This document shows positions 16,979 to 26,258 of a stretch of 64,000 nucleotides of DNA, piece after piece. The DNA lies in assembly GCA_965199005.1 (NCBI GenBank), contig CBDAQK010000006.1, positions 1,612,001 through 1,676,000 on the forward strand, in the 5' to 3' direction. Each line of letters begins with the position of its first letter. Position 1 is the stretch's first letter. The notes under the pieces are model-generated. The model did no database searches, was not told where the DNA came from, and saw nothing but the letters and a program-made list of their open reading frames with translations. This DNA is from LMUY01 sp965199005. GTDB taxonomy: Bacteria > Pseudomonadota > Alphaproteobacteria > Acetobacterales > Acetobacteraceae. The position numbers and the translations under genes were made by a program.

Positions 16979-17881
16979 TTACTTGAATAGGCTGAGGAGC
17001 GACTGTGGGGATTGGTTCGCGATCCCGAGTGCCTGGGTGCCGAGCTGCTGCTTGATCTGCAGCGATTGCAGCACCGCCGATTCCTTCGACAAATCCGCGT
17101 CAACCAGAGCACCAAGACCGGAGTTGAGGCTGTCGATCTTGTTGCTATTGAACGTGATCTGCGAGTCCAGGTAGTTCGAGTCGGAGCCAGCCTGGTTCAA
17201 CAGGTTGTTGACGCCGGTCTGCACGGTGTCGAACCCGGCATTCGTCTGCAGCGCCGCGAGTGCCGAGGTTTGGGCGTCGCTCGTGCTCGCCGCCAGGGTG
17301 ATGGTGTCCACGCCGCCCGAGCTGCGGGTGAACGTGGCGCCAATCAGCGCGGCCAGGGAGTTGGCCAGCGTGCTGGTATCTTCAGCATTGAGCGTCGCAG
17401 TCGCGCCAGACTCGTTGCTGATCACCGATTTGCTGGTGCCAGCCACGGCGCCCGACGCCGACCCGAGCAGGGTCTGGCCGTTATAGGTGGAGTTATCGGT
17501 GTCATCGGCGATCGAGGAGACCAGCTCGGTGAACGAGGTGACGTATTGGCTGCGCTGATCATCCGAGATGCTTTGGTCGCTGATTTTGACCAGAAGCGCC
17601 TTGGCGGACACCACCGAGTTCGAAATGGCCGTCAGCGACGACAGCGCCGTCGTGACCAACCCCTTGGCTGTGCCGAGCTGTTGGTTGACGCTGGTGAGCG
17701 CACCGACGTCGGACCGCACCTTCTGCGCGACGGCAAAGGCGCCACCATCATCCGTTGCGTCATCGACACGATAGCCGGTCGAAATTTCCTTTTGGGCAGC
17801 AGCGAGCGCTGAACTGGTATTGTTCAGGGACTGAAGCGCCACATAGGCAGACGTGTTGGTATTAACAGATCCGACGGACAT
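16979..17881 (-). CDS. Flagellin
   Basis: 300 residues. The N-terminus (NTNTSAYVALQSLNNTSSAL, then EISTGYRVDDATDDGGAFAVAQ) and the C-terminus (LSKESAVLQSLQIKQQLG, then ALGIANQSPQSLLSLF) are the conserved D0/D1 filament-forming helices. The short variable middle is rich in Ser, Thr and Ala, so the D2/D3 outer domains are small or missing, as in many alphaproteobacterial flagellins. It is exported by the flagellar type III system without a cleaved signal. No hook, motor, flaF or flbT gene is nearby, so it is an orphan copy here. A 190-bp spacer separates it from the divergent nitroreductase gene. Confidence 0.92.
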   Translation of the reverse strand: MSVGSVNTNTSAYVALQSLNNTSSALAAAQKEISTGYRVDDATDDGGAFAVAQKVRSDVGALTSVNQQLGTAKGLVTTALSSLTAISNSVVSAKALLVKISDQSISDDQRSQYVTSFTELVSSIADDTDNSTYNGQTLLGSASGAVAGTSKSVISNESGATATLNAEDTSTLANSLAALIGATFTRSSGGVDTITLAASTSDAQTSALAALQTNAGFDTVQTGVNNLLNQAGSDSNYLDSQITFNSNKIDSLNSGLGALVDADLSKESAVLQSLQIKQQLGTQALGIANQSPQSLLSLFK

Positions 17882-18071
17882 GGTATTTTACCTGGTTCAA
17901 GCTGCCCGCCATTCTGCGGACAATCCAAGCCTACGGTTGAAACATGAACGTCACCTTAACAACGCAACGATCTCGAAGGTAAAATGCGTTTATGCGCACA
18001 AAACCGTTCGTGCCGAGACAAGCCCTCAAACTCCTGATAGAACCGCCGCGGTTTCAACGAAGGAGCCTTCA

Positions 18072-18671
18072 GTGACCGAATCCAACTCCCGCCAGTCCGA
18101 CTATCCGATCGACAAGCAATTCCTTGACCGCTGGTCCACACGAGCTTTCACCGGAGAAGAAATTCCCGAGGCTGAGTTGATGACGTTGTTCGAGGCAGCC
18201 CGCTGGGCGCCGTCATCCTACAACTCACAACCTTGGCGCTTCATTTACGGCCGCAAGGGCACGCCGCATTTCGACAAGATTCTGAACCTGCTGATCCCAT
18301 TCAACCAGAGTTGGGCGCACTCTGCATCCGCACTGGTCGTCCTCGTGTCCAATTCGCTGATGTTGCCGCCCGGGAAGGACACACCCGTGCCGTCGCACAG
18401 CCATTCGATGGACGCCGGCGCCGCCTGGGCCAGCCTTTCGTTGCAGGCGACCTTGTCCGGTTGGCATACGCACGGGATGGTGGGGTTCGACCTGGAGCGT
18501 GCGTTCACCGAATTGGAGGTGCAGCCAGGCTATCGGGTCGAACAGATCTTCGCGATCGGCAAGCTGGGCGACAAGTCGCTGTTGCCTGAGGGGCTGGCTG
18601 CCCGCGATGTTCCGAGCAACCGCCTGCCGTTGTCACAGATCGTCATGGAAGGCTCGTTCAAGGCTGGCTGA
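18072..18671 (+). CDS. Nitroreductase family protein
   Basis: 199 residues from GTG 18072 behind AAGGAG. Motifs of the FMN-dependent nitroreductase fold: RWSTRAFTGEEI at the start, FEAARWAPSSYNSQPWRFIY (phosphate and FMN-binding region), and a glycine-rich end (QIFAIGKLGDKSLLPEG). Such proteins reduce nitro, quinone or flavin substrates with NAD(P)H. The longer upstream frame lacks family sequence. The gene converges with the flavin-reductase-like gene. Confidence 0.87.
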   Translation: MTESNSRQSDYPIDKQFLDRWSTRAFTGEEIPEAELMTLFEAARWAPSSYNSQPWRFIYGRKGTPHFDKILNLLIPFNQSWAHSASALVVLVSNSLMLPPGKDTPVPSHSHSMDAGAAWASLSLQATLSGWHTHGMVGFDLERAFTELEVQPGYRVEQIFAIGKLGDKSLLPEGLAARDVPSNRLPLSQIVMEGSFKAG

Positions 18672-18712
18672 CCGGCTCCGCCCCCTGCCCGCTCACCCGG
18701 GCGGGGTCCTGC

Positions 18713-19225
18713 CTATATCGCGCCGTAGGCCCCAGCCTTGTACATGAGGTTAGGCACGTCGCGGGAGACAGCGGCGACGATGGCGCCGATGAAGATGGTG
18801 TGGGTGCCGGCCTCGACCATCTGCACCACGACACAGTCGAACGCCGCCGCAGCATTCTCCAAAATCGGAACTCCTGAGGCGAGTTCGGTCCACACCGCAT
18901 GCTCGAACCGGTCGTCCAGCGAGGCAGAGAAGGCATTCGCGACCGTTTGCTGATCATGCGACAGGAAGCTGACGCCGAACCGGCCGGCTGCCGCAATCAC
19001 CGACTGCGCGCTGCTGGACCGGTTGACGCAGACCAGCATCTGCGGCGGGTCCGCACTCACGGAGCAGACCGCCGTGGCCGTCAAGCCGCCACGGGTGCCT
19101 TCGTGCACCGTGGTGACCACCGTAACTGCCCCGGGCACCTGCCGCATGCACGCACGGAAGGTCGCCAGGTCGATCATCGTCTCGGGCAGGGCGACGCTCA
19201 CCCCTGAGTCGCTTTGCGTATCCAT
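18713..19225 (-). CDS. Flavin reductase-like (FMN-binding) protein
   Basis: 170 residues with the split-barrel flavin reductase pattern: FRACMRQVPGAVTVVTT, GLTATAVCSVSADPPQMLVC, and FGVSFLSHDQ. It probably reduces FMN or FAD with NAD(P)H to supply a two-component monooxygenase. No oxygenase component is encoded next to it. It converges with the nitroreductase gene, 41 bp away. Confidence 0.88.
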   Translation of the reverse strand: MDTQSDSGVSVALPETMIDLATFRACMRQVPGAVTVVTTVHEGTRGGLTATAVCSVSADPPQMLVCVNRSSSAQSVIAAAGRFGVSFLSHDQQTVANAFSASLDDRFEHAVWTELASGVPILENAAAAFDCVVVQMVEAGTHTIFIGAIVAAVSRDVPNLMYKAGAYGAI

Positions 19226-19268
19226 ATCTCTGCATTAGCACGCCATGCGCGGGGCTTGCCAATCCGGG

Positions 19269-19484
19269 TTAGCGCGAAACGACGCTCCGATTTGCCACCA
19301 TACGGTCATGCAGGCGGCGAATTGTCTGCGAACCAGTGGTCGTGAACAGGAAGGGCAGCAGTGCATGCACCGCGCAGGCCAGCCCGCCAGCGATCATCGC
19401 AACCGAAAAGCTCATCGCGACGCCGAAATGCTCGGTATACGTCTCGCCGACATTGCTCGGATGCTCAGTGAACGAAATGGCCAT
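19269..19484 (-). CDS. Small conserved membrane protein (DUF6356-like)
   Basis: 71 residues from ATG 19482-19484, which has an AGGAGG site seven bases upstream; a longer frame to 19568 has no such site. The sequence (AISFTEHPSNVGETYTEHFG, then one hydrophobic helix AMSFSVAMIAGGLACAVHAL, then a short basic tail) resembles the DUF6356 family. A single or double membrane pass is likely. It is divergent from the lrp-type gene with 129 bp between them. Function unknown. Confidence 0.72.
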   Translation of the reverse strand: MAISFTEHPSNVGETYTEHFGVAMSFSVAMIAGGLACAVHALLPFLFTTTGSQTIRRLHDRMVANRSVVSR

Positions 19485-19613
19485 GCAACCCTCCTGATCT
19501 GATGACGGAAGGATGACACCGCCCGTGCGCGAAGTGATTGCGTACTGAACGAAATCTCCGCTAGGCAACGAAACGCTATTCTATGTTACCCATCTAGTCT
19601 GGAATTCCGTGCC

Positions 19614-20081
19614 ATGGACGAGATCGATCGGCGAATCCTGCATTGGCTGCAGCGGGATGCCGCAATGCCGATCGCCGAACTGGCGGAGCGGGCGGGCATT
19701 TCGGCGTCGCCATGCTGGAGGCGGATTCAGAAGCTCCAGGCCGATGGCGTGATCGCCGCCCGGGTGGCGCTGCTGGATCCGAAGCGGGTGAATGTCGGCG
19801 TAAACGTTTTCGTGAGCGTGCGGACGAATCAGCATCGGAAAGAATGGGCCGACCAGTTCTACCGCTGCGTGATGACGCTGCCGGAGGTGGTCGGATTTTA
19901 CCGGATGGCGGGCCAGGTGGATTACCTTCTGCACATCGTCGTACCCAGTATCGGCGCCTATGACGCGGTCTATACCCGGCTCATTGCACAGATCGACCTC
20001 TATGACGTCAGCGCCGCCTTCGCCATGGAAGTGCTGAAAACCACCACTGCTCTGCCGCTCGACTATTTGGGCACTGCATAG
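19614..20081 (+). CDS. Lrp/AsnC-family transcriptional regulator
   Basis: 155 residues. The N-terminal AsnC helix-turn-helix (IDRRILHWLQRDAAMPIAEL, then GISASPCWRRIQKLQADGVI) is followed by the RAM ligand-binding domain (VGFYRMAGQVDYLLHIVV). Feast/famine regulators of this type sense amino acids. The divergent neighbour (small membrane protein) is a possible target. The next gene, 137 bp downstream, is unrelated. Confidence 0.92.
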   Translation: MDEIDRRILHWLQRDAAMPIAELAERAGISASPCWRRIQKLQADGVIAARVALLDPKRVNVGVNVFVSVRTNQHRKEWADQFYRCVMTLPEVVGFYRMAGQVDYLLHIVVPSIGAYDAVYTRLIAQIDLYDVSAAFAMEVLKTTTALPLDYLGTA

Positions 20082-20218
20082 CAGCCCGTCCGGCCGTCCC
20101 TCGCGGCACAGACGGGGATGCTTCTGCCGCCAGGGATGCTATACTACCGCGCCCGACCGCATTGCGGGCCGGCTCTCCATGGGCGACCGCGCCCGCGATG
20201 CCAAAGGTTAAGCGCTGC

Positions 20219-23200
20219 ATGCCGACGCCGTACTCTGCCGAAGATCTTCGCGCCCTGTTCGAACCGCGTATCCTGACGCGCGGCCGGAGCCTCGTACTCC
20301 TGGGTGCCGTGGAGGTCGCGCTGGACGGCGACTCCGTCACCGCCGCCGTGGCAGATGCGGGCGAGCGGCGGACCGCACGGCTGACCCCAACCCCGCGCGG
20401 CAGCCGGGTCGGGTTCGGTATGCGGTGCAGTTGCCGGATGCCGGGCTGTGCCCACGTGGCGGCGGCCGGACTGGCAGCGCTCGACCGCTTCCCCGCATTG
20501 CGCCGGGCCGTGCCCGCGGCCGCCTTGGACGCACCGGGCAGCACCACCCAGCCCGTTCGCCGTCTCCTGTTCGACGTGGCACCGGCCAGCCCCCCCTTTG
20601 CCTGCATCGTCACCGCATTCCTGCTGGATGAGGCAACTGGGCGCACCGAGGGCACGACTCCGGGGCGGATCGCAGCTGATGCCAGCGTGTCTGCCGACGG
20701 TAAGGCCGTCGCCGCTCTGCTCGAGGGCTCCCGCACCGAAGTGTTGCCCGAAAAGCTCGGCGCCCTGATCAGCGCGTTGTTGCAATCGGGCCAGGCGCGA
20801 TGGGCCACCACCCGGCGGCTGCTGCGCCCCGGGCCGCCCCGTTCGTTCGACGCCGGGGTGCCTCCTGCGCTGCCGCCGCGTTCGGGCGTACTGCTCGGGA
20901 CGGACGGGAATTGGTACGTCGATGCCAGCACCGGCGCCACGGGGCAGGCGCGCTTCAATGCCGTCGCCAAACCCGCTGCCAAACCGGGGCGGGGCCGCCG
21001 CCGCGAGCCAATTCCGCTCCCGGCGCTGCAGAGCGACCACGTCATCGTGGAGCGGAAAGCCACCCCGGTGCTGCGGCTGCGCAAGCGCTACGGGCCGGAC
21101 GAGGATGGCAGCCTGACGCTGCTGGACACGCTGACGCTGGATTTCGACTATGCCGGCGAACACGGCGGCAGTGGGCTGGCCGAGGGGGATGACGAGCGCC
21201 AGTTCGTCCGCGTCGCCGGCGCGAAGGGTACGGAGTTCGTCCGCCGCGACCCGGCGGAGGAAGAAAAGCAAGGCCAGGTCCTGGCGGAATACGGCTTCGT
21301 CCAGCTGCGCGTCGCCGATGGCAGCACGGGCAAGGGCCGCCGCGTCCACGTGCTGCGCGGCCCGGATGCGGCGGAGCAATGGCACCGCTTCCTGCTCGAA
21401 AAAGTCCCGACATTGCAGGAGCAAGGCTGGACCTGCGTGGTGGAGGCCGGATTCGGCCCCCGTGTGGCAAAGATCGTTGGCGGCTTCGATGCGCGGGTCA
21501 GCGACGCGGAGCGCGGCAGCTTCTCGCTCGATCTCGGGATCGAGGTGGACGGCGTGCGCGTGCCGCTGCTGCCCATCCTGGTGCGGCTGATGGAACGCGG
21601 CCCCGAAGCGATGCGCACGATGGGCGACGAGTTGGTGACCAGCCTGGAAGACGGCCGCGTCGTGCGTCTGCCGGCAGAACGGGTGCGCAAACTCCTCGCG
21701 GTGGTCGGCGACCTGGTGGAGGCTGCGGCGAACCGCACCGACTCGGCGCTGGTGTTGCCGGATGGCGAAGCCGCTGCCGTGCTGGATTTGGAAGAATTGC
21801 TGACCACGCGCTGGCAAGACGCCGCGGACGTCGCCGCGACTGTCGAACGCTTCCGTGACCTGCCCGAAATGGTGGACGTCCCGATCCCTGCCGGGTTCAC
21901 CGCAACGCTGCGCCCCTATCAGCAGCACGGCTTGAACTGGCTGCAGCATTTGCGCGAGCACGGGTTGGGCGGCTTCCTGGCGGACGAGATGGGGCTGGGA
22001 AAGACTGCGCAGACCATTGCGCATATCGCAGCCGAGCATCAGGCAGGCCGGCTGGACCGCCCCGTCCTGGTTGTGCTGCCGACCAGCCTGGTGGCGAACT
22101 GGCAAGCCGAATTGGCCCGGTTTGCGCCGGATTTGACGGTCGAGGTCCTGCATGGCCAGGGCCGTGAGGCGCGCCGGGCCAAGTTGGACGGCGTCAACGT
22201 GGTGCTGACCACCTACGCCGTGCTCGCCCGCGACGCTGAGCCGATGCGGGAGATTGCCTGGCACATGGTGGTGTTGGACGAGGCCCAGGCGATCAAAAGC
22301 CCGGAGGCGAAGGCGACGCGCGCCGTTTGCCAGTTGGAGGCGCGGCACCGGGTATGCCTGTCCGGCACGCCGATCGAAAACAATTTGGACGAATTGTGGT
22401 CCCAATTCGCCTTCCTGCAGCCCGGGCTGCTGGGGGACCGGCGCTCCTTCGGCAAACGGTTCCGCTCGCCGATCGAGAAGGAGGGTGATCCTCTCCGCCG
22501 CTCGCAGCTCAGCCGGCGCATCCGCCCCTTCATCCTCCGCCGGACCAAGGCGGAGGTCGCGGCTGATTTGCCGCCGAAGGAGACGATCCTGCGCCACATC
22601 ACCATGGGCTCCGAGCAGCGGGAGTTTTACGACACCATCCGTGCCACCCTGCACGACAGCGTGCGGGACCAGTTGGCGGAGTTGGGGCCGAACCAGGGCC
22701 GCTTCGTGGTGCTCAACGCGCTGCTGAAACTGCGGCAGGCCTGTTGCGATCCGCGCCTGGTGAAGCTGAGCACTGGCCCGAGCGAGGCGGGGTCGGCAAA
22801 GCTCGACACGCTGCTGGAGATGATCGGTGGCATGCTGCCGGAGGGCCGGCGCATCCTGTTGTTCAGCCAGTTCACCTCGATGCTGGACCTGATCAAGCCG
22901 CGGCTGATCGAGGCCGGGCACAAATTCGTCGAGTTGCGGGGCGACACGCGGGACCGGGCCGAGCCGGTGCGGGCCTTCCAGGCGAACGAGGTGCCCCTTT
23001 TCCTGATCAGCCTGAAGGCAGGTGGCCGTGGGCTCAACCTCACCAGCGCCGATACGGTGATCCATTACGACCCTTGGTGGAATCCCGCGGTGGAAGACCA
23101 GGCATCGGACCGCGCCCACCGGATCGGGCAGACCAAGTCCGTGTTCGTCTACAAACTGATCGCCGCCGACACGGTGGAGGAACGGATCGTCCAATTGCAG

Positions 23201-23317
23201 GAGCGCAAGGCCGAGCTCGCCAACCTCGCTTTCGACTCCGAAGTGGAGGCGTCCGGTCTGGATGCGGAGGATTTGGAGTTCCTGCTGGCCTCTGAGACGC
23301 AGCGCCGGGCGGCGTAA
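20219..23317 (+). CDS. SWIM-domain SNF2-type DEAD/DEAH helicase
   Basis: 1032 residues from ATG 20219, which has AAAGG upstream; ATG 20198 is an alternative. A SWIM zinc finger (CSC...CAH, from about residue 70) opens the protein, followed by a long non-catalytic region. The Swi2/Snf2 ATPase follows: QHGLNWLQHLREHGLGGFLA, Walker A DEMGLGKT (near 589), DEAQ (near 686), LSGTPIENNLDELW, then helicase C-terminal motifs (LKAGGRGLNL, DPWWNPAVEDQASDRAHRIG). It should move along or remodel DNA or protein-DNA complexes using ATP. Many alphaproteobacteria carry one; its exact role, perhaps in transcription recycling or repair, is not settled. Confidence 0.92.
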   Translation: MPTPYSAEDLRALFEPRILTRGRSLVLLGAVEVALDGDSVTAAVADAGERRTARLTPTPRGSRVGFGMRCSCRMPGCAHVAAAGLAALDRFPALRRAVPAAALDAPGSTTQPVRRLLFDVAPASPPFACIVTAFLLDEATGRTEGTTPGRIAADASVSADGKAVAALLEGSRTEVLPEKLGALISALLQSGQARWATTRRLLRPGPPRSFDAGVPPALPPRSGVLLGTDGNWYVDASTGATGQARFNAVAKPAAKPGRGRRREPIPLPALQSDHVIVERKATPVLRLRKRYGPDEDGSLTLLDTLTLDFDYAGEHGGSGLAEGDDERQFVRVAGAKGTEFVRRDPAEEEKQGQVLAEYGFVQLRVADGSTGKGRRVHVLRGPDAAEQWHRFLLEKVPTLQEQGWTCVVEAGFGPRVAKIVGGFDARVSDAERGSFSLDLGIEVDGVRVPLLPILVRLMERGPEAMRTMGDELVTSLEDGRVVRLPAERVRKLLAVVGDLVEAAANRTDSALVLPDGEAAAVLDLEELLTTRWQDAADVAATVERFRDLPEMVDVPIPAGFTATLRPYQQHGLNWLQHLREHGLGGFLADEMGLGKTAQTIAHIAAEHQAGRLDRPVLVVLPTSLVANWQAELARFAPDLTVEVLHGQGREARRAKLDGVNVVLTTYAVLARDAEPMREIAWHMVVLDEAQAIKSPEAKATRAVCQLEARHRVCLSGTPIENNLDELWSQFAFLQPGLLGDRRSFGKRFRSPIEKEGDPLRRSQLSRRIRPFILRRTKAEVAADLPPKETILRHITMGSEQREFYDTIRATLHDSVRDQLAELGPNQGRFVVLNALLKLRQACCDPRLVKLSTGPSEAGSAKLDTLLEMIGGMLPEGRRILLFSQFTSMLDLIKPRLIEAGHKFVELRGDTRDRAEPVRAFQANEVPLFLISLKAGGRGLNLTSADTVIHYDPWWNPAVEDQASDRAHRIGQTKSVFVYKLIAADTVEERIVQLQERKAELANLAFDSEVEASGLDAEDLEFLLASETQRRAA

Positions 23318-23336
23318 GCCCGGTTTGCAGCTGCCG

Positions 23337-25196
23337 TTACTCGCCGGCCAAATCCCGCCGCATCCGATCCAGTTCTTCCGTGTACCGGCGAAGCGCGTAT
23401 TGCTCGGTCAGCAGCCCGATGACCTTGCGCGTCTCCGCGCCATCCACGACGGCCAGCGCATCGGATTCCGTCGATTCGAACATCTGGACTGCTTCCTTGA
23501 TCGTCATCTGCGGCAGCAACAGGTCCTTAGGGTAATGCAGCAGCTCCGAAATACGGGTGACCGTCTCATCGGCGCCATGCATCTCCGCCGTCAGCACCAC
23601 GCCAGCGTACCGGCCTGATTCGTCCGTCACCACGACACGGTCGCTTGAGCCGAGCGGAACCTGTCGGCGGAACGCGGCCACGGTCGTATCCGCCCGCATC
23701 GTTCGCATGTCCCGGCGCATCATTCGCCCGACGGTCAGATTGCGCACCCACCCGATGTCGACCGCCGAACGGATCGCCTCCCCCCGCAGATGGAAGCGCC
23801 AAGTGGCAAATGAATAGCCGAACGTCCGCCGCACGGTGATCGCCGACACGACGGAAGCGGCAAGCACGGCAATCGTCATCGGCAGGCTGCCCGTGCTCTC
23901 CAGGGCCAAGAACGCCATGGTCAGCGGGCCGCCCACCACCGCCACCGCCATGGCACTCATCCCCACCAGCGCACACACCACGGGTGGCAAAGCCTGGGTG
24001 GCCGTGATCGTGGCGAGGCCCGCGGCGAACAGCTTGCCTGTCAGCGCGCCCAGGAACAGCGAGGCGAAGAACAACCCGCCGCGAAACCCCGATCCGATCG
24101 ACACCGCCGACGCGATCGATTTCGCCAGGATCAGCAGCGCGATATGCGTGGCCGTATAGGGGGAATCCAAGCCGAGCCGCAGCGCCTCATGCCCGGAGGA
24201 CAGCACCTGCGGCGACCACCAGGCGAGCCCGCCAACGACCAGCCCACCCAACACGGGGCGCAACCAAACCGGCACGCCACTGCGCCGGAACCAGGATTCC
24301 ACCAGCGTGACGCCGCGCATGATCAGGATGCCGCCCAGCGCACACACCATCCCAAGTGCCAGAACCGGCAAATAATCCACCGGCTCCAATGCCGACGGTA
24401 CCCGGATGTCGAACCCGGCCGTGTCGGTGCTGAGCACTTTGGTCACGAACACGGCCACGATCGCCGACATGACCACGGGCGCCAGCGATGCCAGCGAGTA
24501 GGTCCCAATCACCAATTCGAACGCGTAGAAGGAGCCAGTCAGCGGCGCCTGGAACGCAGCCGCGATCGCCCCAGCTGCCCCGCATCCCACCAGCAACCGC
24601 AAATCGTTACGCCGCAGGCGAAATGACCGGCCGAGCCGCGAGGCCAGCGCAGAACTGATTTGGGTATAGCCCGCCTCCAGCCCAACCGAGGCGCCCACCG
24701 AGTTTGACAGCACCGTTTGTGCCGTGACGAACAGGCTGTCGCTGAGCGACATGCGTCCGCCATGCAAAGCATTGGCCTCGATCGGGTCCACCGTGCGTTT
24801 GTTCCACCAGCGCCCGATCGCCCAGCCGGACAACCCAACCAGCAGCCCGCCAATTGTCAGAGAACCAACGATCCGCAGGCGGTCCACGTCGATCGAACCA
24901 GACAGCCGGTCGCCACGCTGCAGGTTGAACAGCAATTCGTGCGCGGCTTGCGTGGTGATCGTCATCACGTGAACGCAGAGGCCGGACGCAATTCCCACTC
25001 CGGCGGCCAAGGCCACCAGCCACAATTCGTCGGCACGCACCAGGGCGCGGAATGTTTGCGGCGCATGCAGAACCGTCGCGCCCAGGCTGCGGCGCATGCG
25101 CTGTGTGCCACGTTCGGCTACTGGTGCCGCCTGAATCGTGGCGGAACCGACACCAGCAGATCGCAAGGACATCGGTCTGTCCCGCTCCTCTTCCAT
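23337..25196 (-). CDS. ClC-type chloride channel/antiporter with CBS domains
   Basis: 619 residues from ATG 25194-25196; ATG 25172 is also possible and has AGAGGAG upstream, at a rather long distance. About 430 residues form the ClC membrane core: SVGLEAGYTQ (the GREGP-like filter, keeping the gating Glu but with a changed surround), FQAPLTGSFYAFE, and SGFRGGLFFASLFLGA (the GxFxP-like region, Pro replaced). Two CBS-type repeats follow (TVGRMMRRDMRTMRADTTVA and LLPQMTIKEAVQMFESTESDALAVVD). It should pass chloride or exchange it for protons, gated by the cytoplasmic CBS pair. It converges with the helicase gene. Confidence 0.88.
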   Translation of the reverse strand: MEEERDRPMSLRSAGVGSATIQAAPVAERGTQRMRRSLGATVLHAPQTFRALVRADELWLVALAAGVGIASGLCVHVMTITTQAAHELLFNLQRGDRLSGSIDVDRLRIVGSLTIGGLLVGLSGWAIGRWWNKRTVDPIEANALHGGRMSLSDSLFVTAQTVLSNSVGASVGLEAGYTQISSALASRLGRSFRLRRNDLRLLVGCGAAGAIAAAFQAPLTGSFYAFELVIGTYSLASLAPVVMSAIVAVFVTKVLSTDTAGFDIRVPSALEPVDYLPVLALGMVCALGGILIMRGVTLVESWFRRSGVPVWLRPVLGGLVVGGLAWWSPQVLSSGHEALRLGLDSPYTATHIALLILAKSIASAVSIGSGFRGGLFFASLFLGALTGKLFAAGLATITATQALPPVVCALVGMSAMAVAVVGGPLTMAFLALESTGSLPMTIAVLAASVVSAITVRRTFGYSFATWRFHLRGEAIRSAVDIGWVRNLTVGRMMRRDMRTMRADTTVAAFRRQVPLGSSDRVVVTDESGRYAGVVLTAEMHGADETVTRISELLHYPKDLLLPQMTIKEAVQMFESTESDALAVVDGAETRKVIGLLTEQYALRRYTEELDRMRRDLAGE

Positions 25197-25357
25197 ATGA
25201 CAGCGGCCCGGCACATGTCCGGGCAAGGTGACCCTTCATGGAACCATGCGCTTGTCCTTACAATCCATGACCGGACGAACTTTCTTTAATTTCGCTAAAT
25301 CGTCTCCCCCAGATAAACTGGTTCGCCGCCATCGGATCATGAGTTTGCATAAGAGCG

Positions 25358-26206
25358 GTGGGGACTGGGCCTGTGGTTGACCAGAGGATCGCCGTCATCA
25401 CCGGTGCGACCGCCGGGCTGGGACTTTGGGTTGCCTACGGGCTCGCCCGCGCGGGCTACCACACGATCATCATCACCCGGAGCGCAGCGCGTGGCGAGGC
25501 AACGCGGCGCTGGATCGGCGAGCGTGCCCGCGGCGCGGTGACGTCGTTGGTGACGGCCGATTTATCGTCCCTGCAGCAAACGCGCCAGGCCGGTGAGGCG
25601 ATCACGGCAGCGCACCCCCGGATCGACATACTGGTGAACAACGCCGGGCTGATCACTGCGCGGCGCGAGGTGACGGCGGAAGGTCACGAGATGATCTTCG
25701 CGGTGAATCATCTGGCACCCTTTGTCCTGACGGCCGCGCTGGAGCCAGCCTTGCGCAGCGGCGCACCGTCGCGCGTGGTCAATGTCGGGTCGACTGCGTC
25801 GGACCGCGCGAGTCTGGATTTGAGCAATCTGGAGATGCAGCGGTCGTGGAATCCGCTCTCCGCCTATGGCCGCTCCAAGCTCGCGTTGATGATGGCGACG
25901 TTCGAGCGTGCCCGGCGCCTGGCGGGTACTGGGGTCACGGTCAACGTGGTGCACCCCGGTGTGGTGGCGACCGCGCTGATGTCGGTCCCGGGTCCGGTCG
26001 GCTGGGGCTGGGCGGCGCTGCGCCCCTTCATGATCACGCCGGAACGCGGGGCGATGACGCCGTTGCACCTTGCGCTGTCGCCATTGGTGGCCGGGGAGAC
26101 CGGGAAGTATTGGAAGCGGAACCGCCCCGCCCGTCCGAACCGGCAGGCCTTGGATACGGCGATGGTGCGGCAGCTCTGGTGGGAGACGGAGCGGCTGATC
26201 GGTTGA
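25358..26206 (+). CDS. SDR-family oxidoreductase (retinol dehydrogenase-like)
   Basis: 282 residues with TGATAGLG (cofactor loop), NNAG, GSTAS (catalytic Ser) and YGRSK. The pattern VNHLAPFVLTAALEP and the C-terminal VHPGVVATAL fit the extended group containing retinol dehydrogenase and WW-domain oxidoreductase-like SDRs. The start is a GTG at 25358; GTG 25373 is an alternative. It is followed 52 bp later by the quinone oxidoreductase gene. Substrate unknown. Confidence 0.86.
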   Translation: MGTGPVVDQRIAVITGATAGLGLWVAYGLARAGYHTIIITRSAARGEATRRWIGERARGAVTSLVTADLSSLQQTRQAGEAITAAHPRIDILVNNAGLITARREVTAEGHEMIFAVNHLAPFVLTAALEPALRSGAPSRVVNVGSTASDRASLDLSNLEMQRSWNPLSAYGRSKLALMMATFERARRLAGTGVTVNVVHPGVVATALMSVPGPVGWGWAALRPFMITPERGAMTPLHLALSPLVAGETGKYWKRNRPARPNRQALDTAMVRQLWWETERLIG

Positions 26207-26258
26207 CGCCGGGGGCAAAGCTGCCGAGATGTGCGGTGAAGCCAGCCGGAGCATCAGC

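Noticed and set aside
17882..18071. Sigma-54 or sigma-28 type promoter upstream of flagellin
   Set aside because: A TGGCGGGCAGCTTG-like stretch was examined on the minus strand, but it lacks the GG-N10-GC spacing of sigma-54 promoters. No sigma-28 match was convincing.
20144..23194. A 1016-codon open frame on the minus strand opposite the SNF2 helicase gene
   Set aside because: The plus strand encodes a full set of SWIM and SNF2 motifs in the expected order. The minus reading has no domain and is rich in Arg, Gln and His, as expected for antisense of GC-rich codons.
25197..25357. Fluoride riboswitch upstream of the ClC gene
   Set aside because: Fluoride riboswitches often precede ClC-F genes, so the spacer was read for the crcB-motif core; nothing convincing was seen. 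The protein keeps a GLEAG-type filter with the gating Glu.
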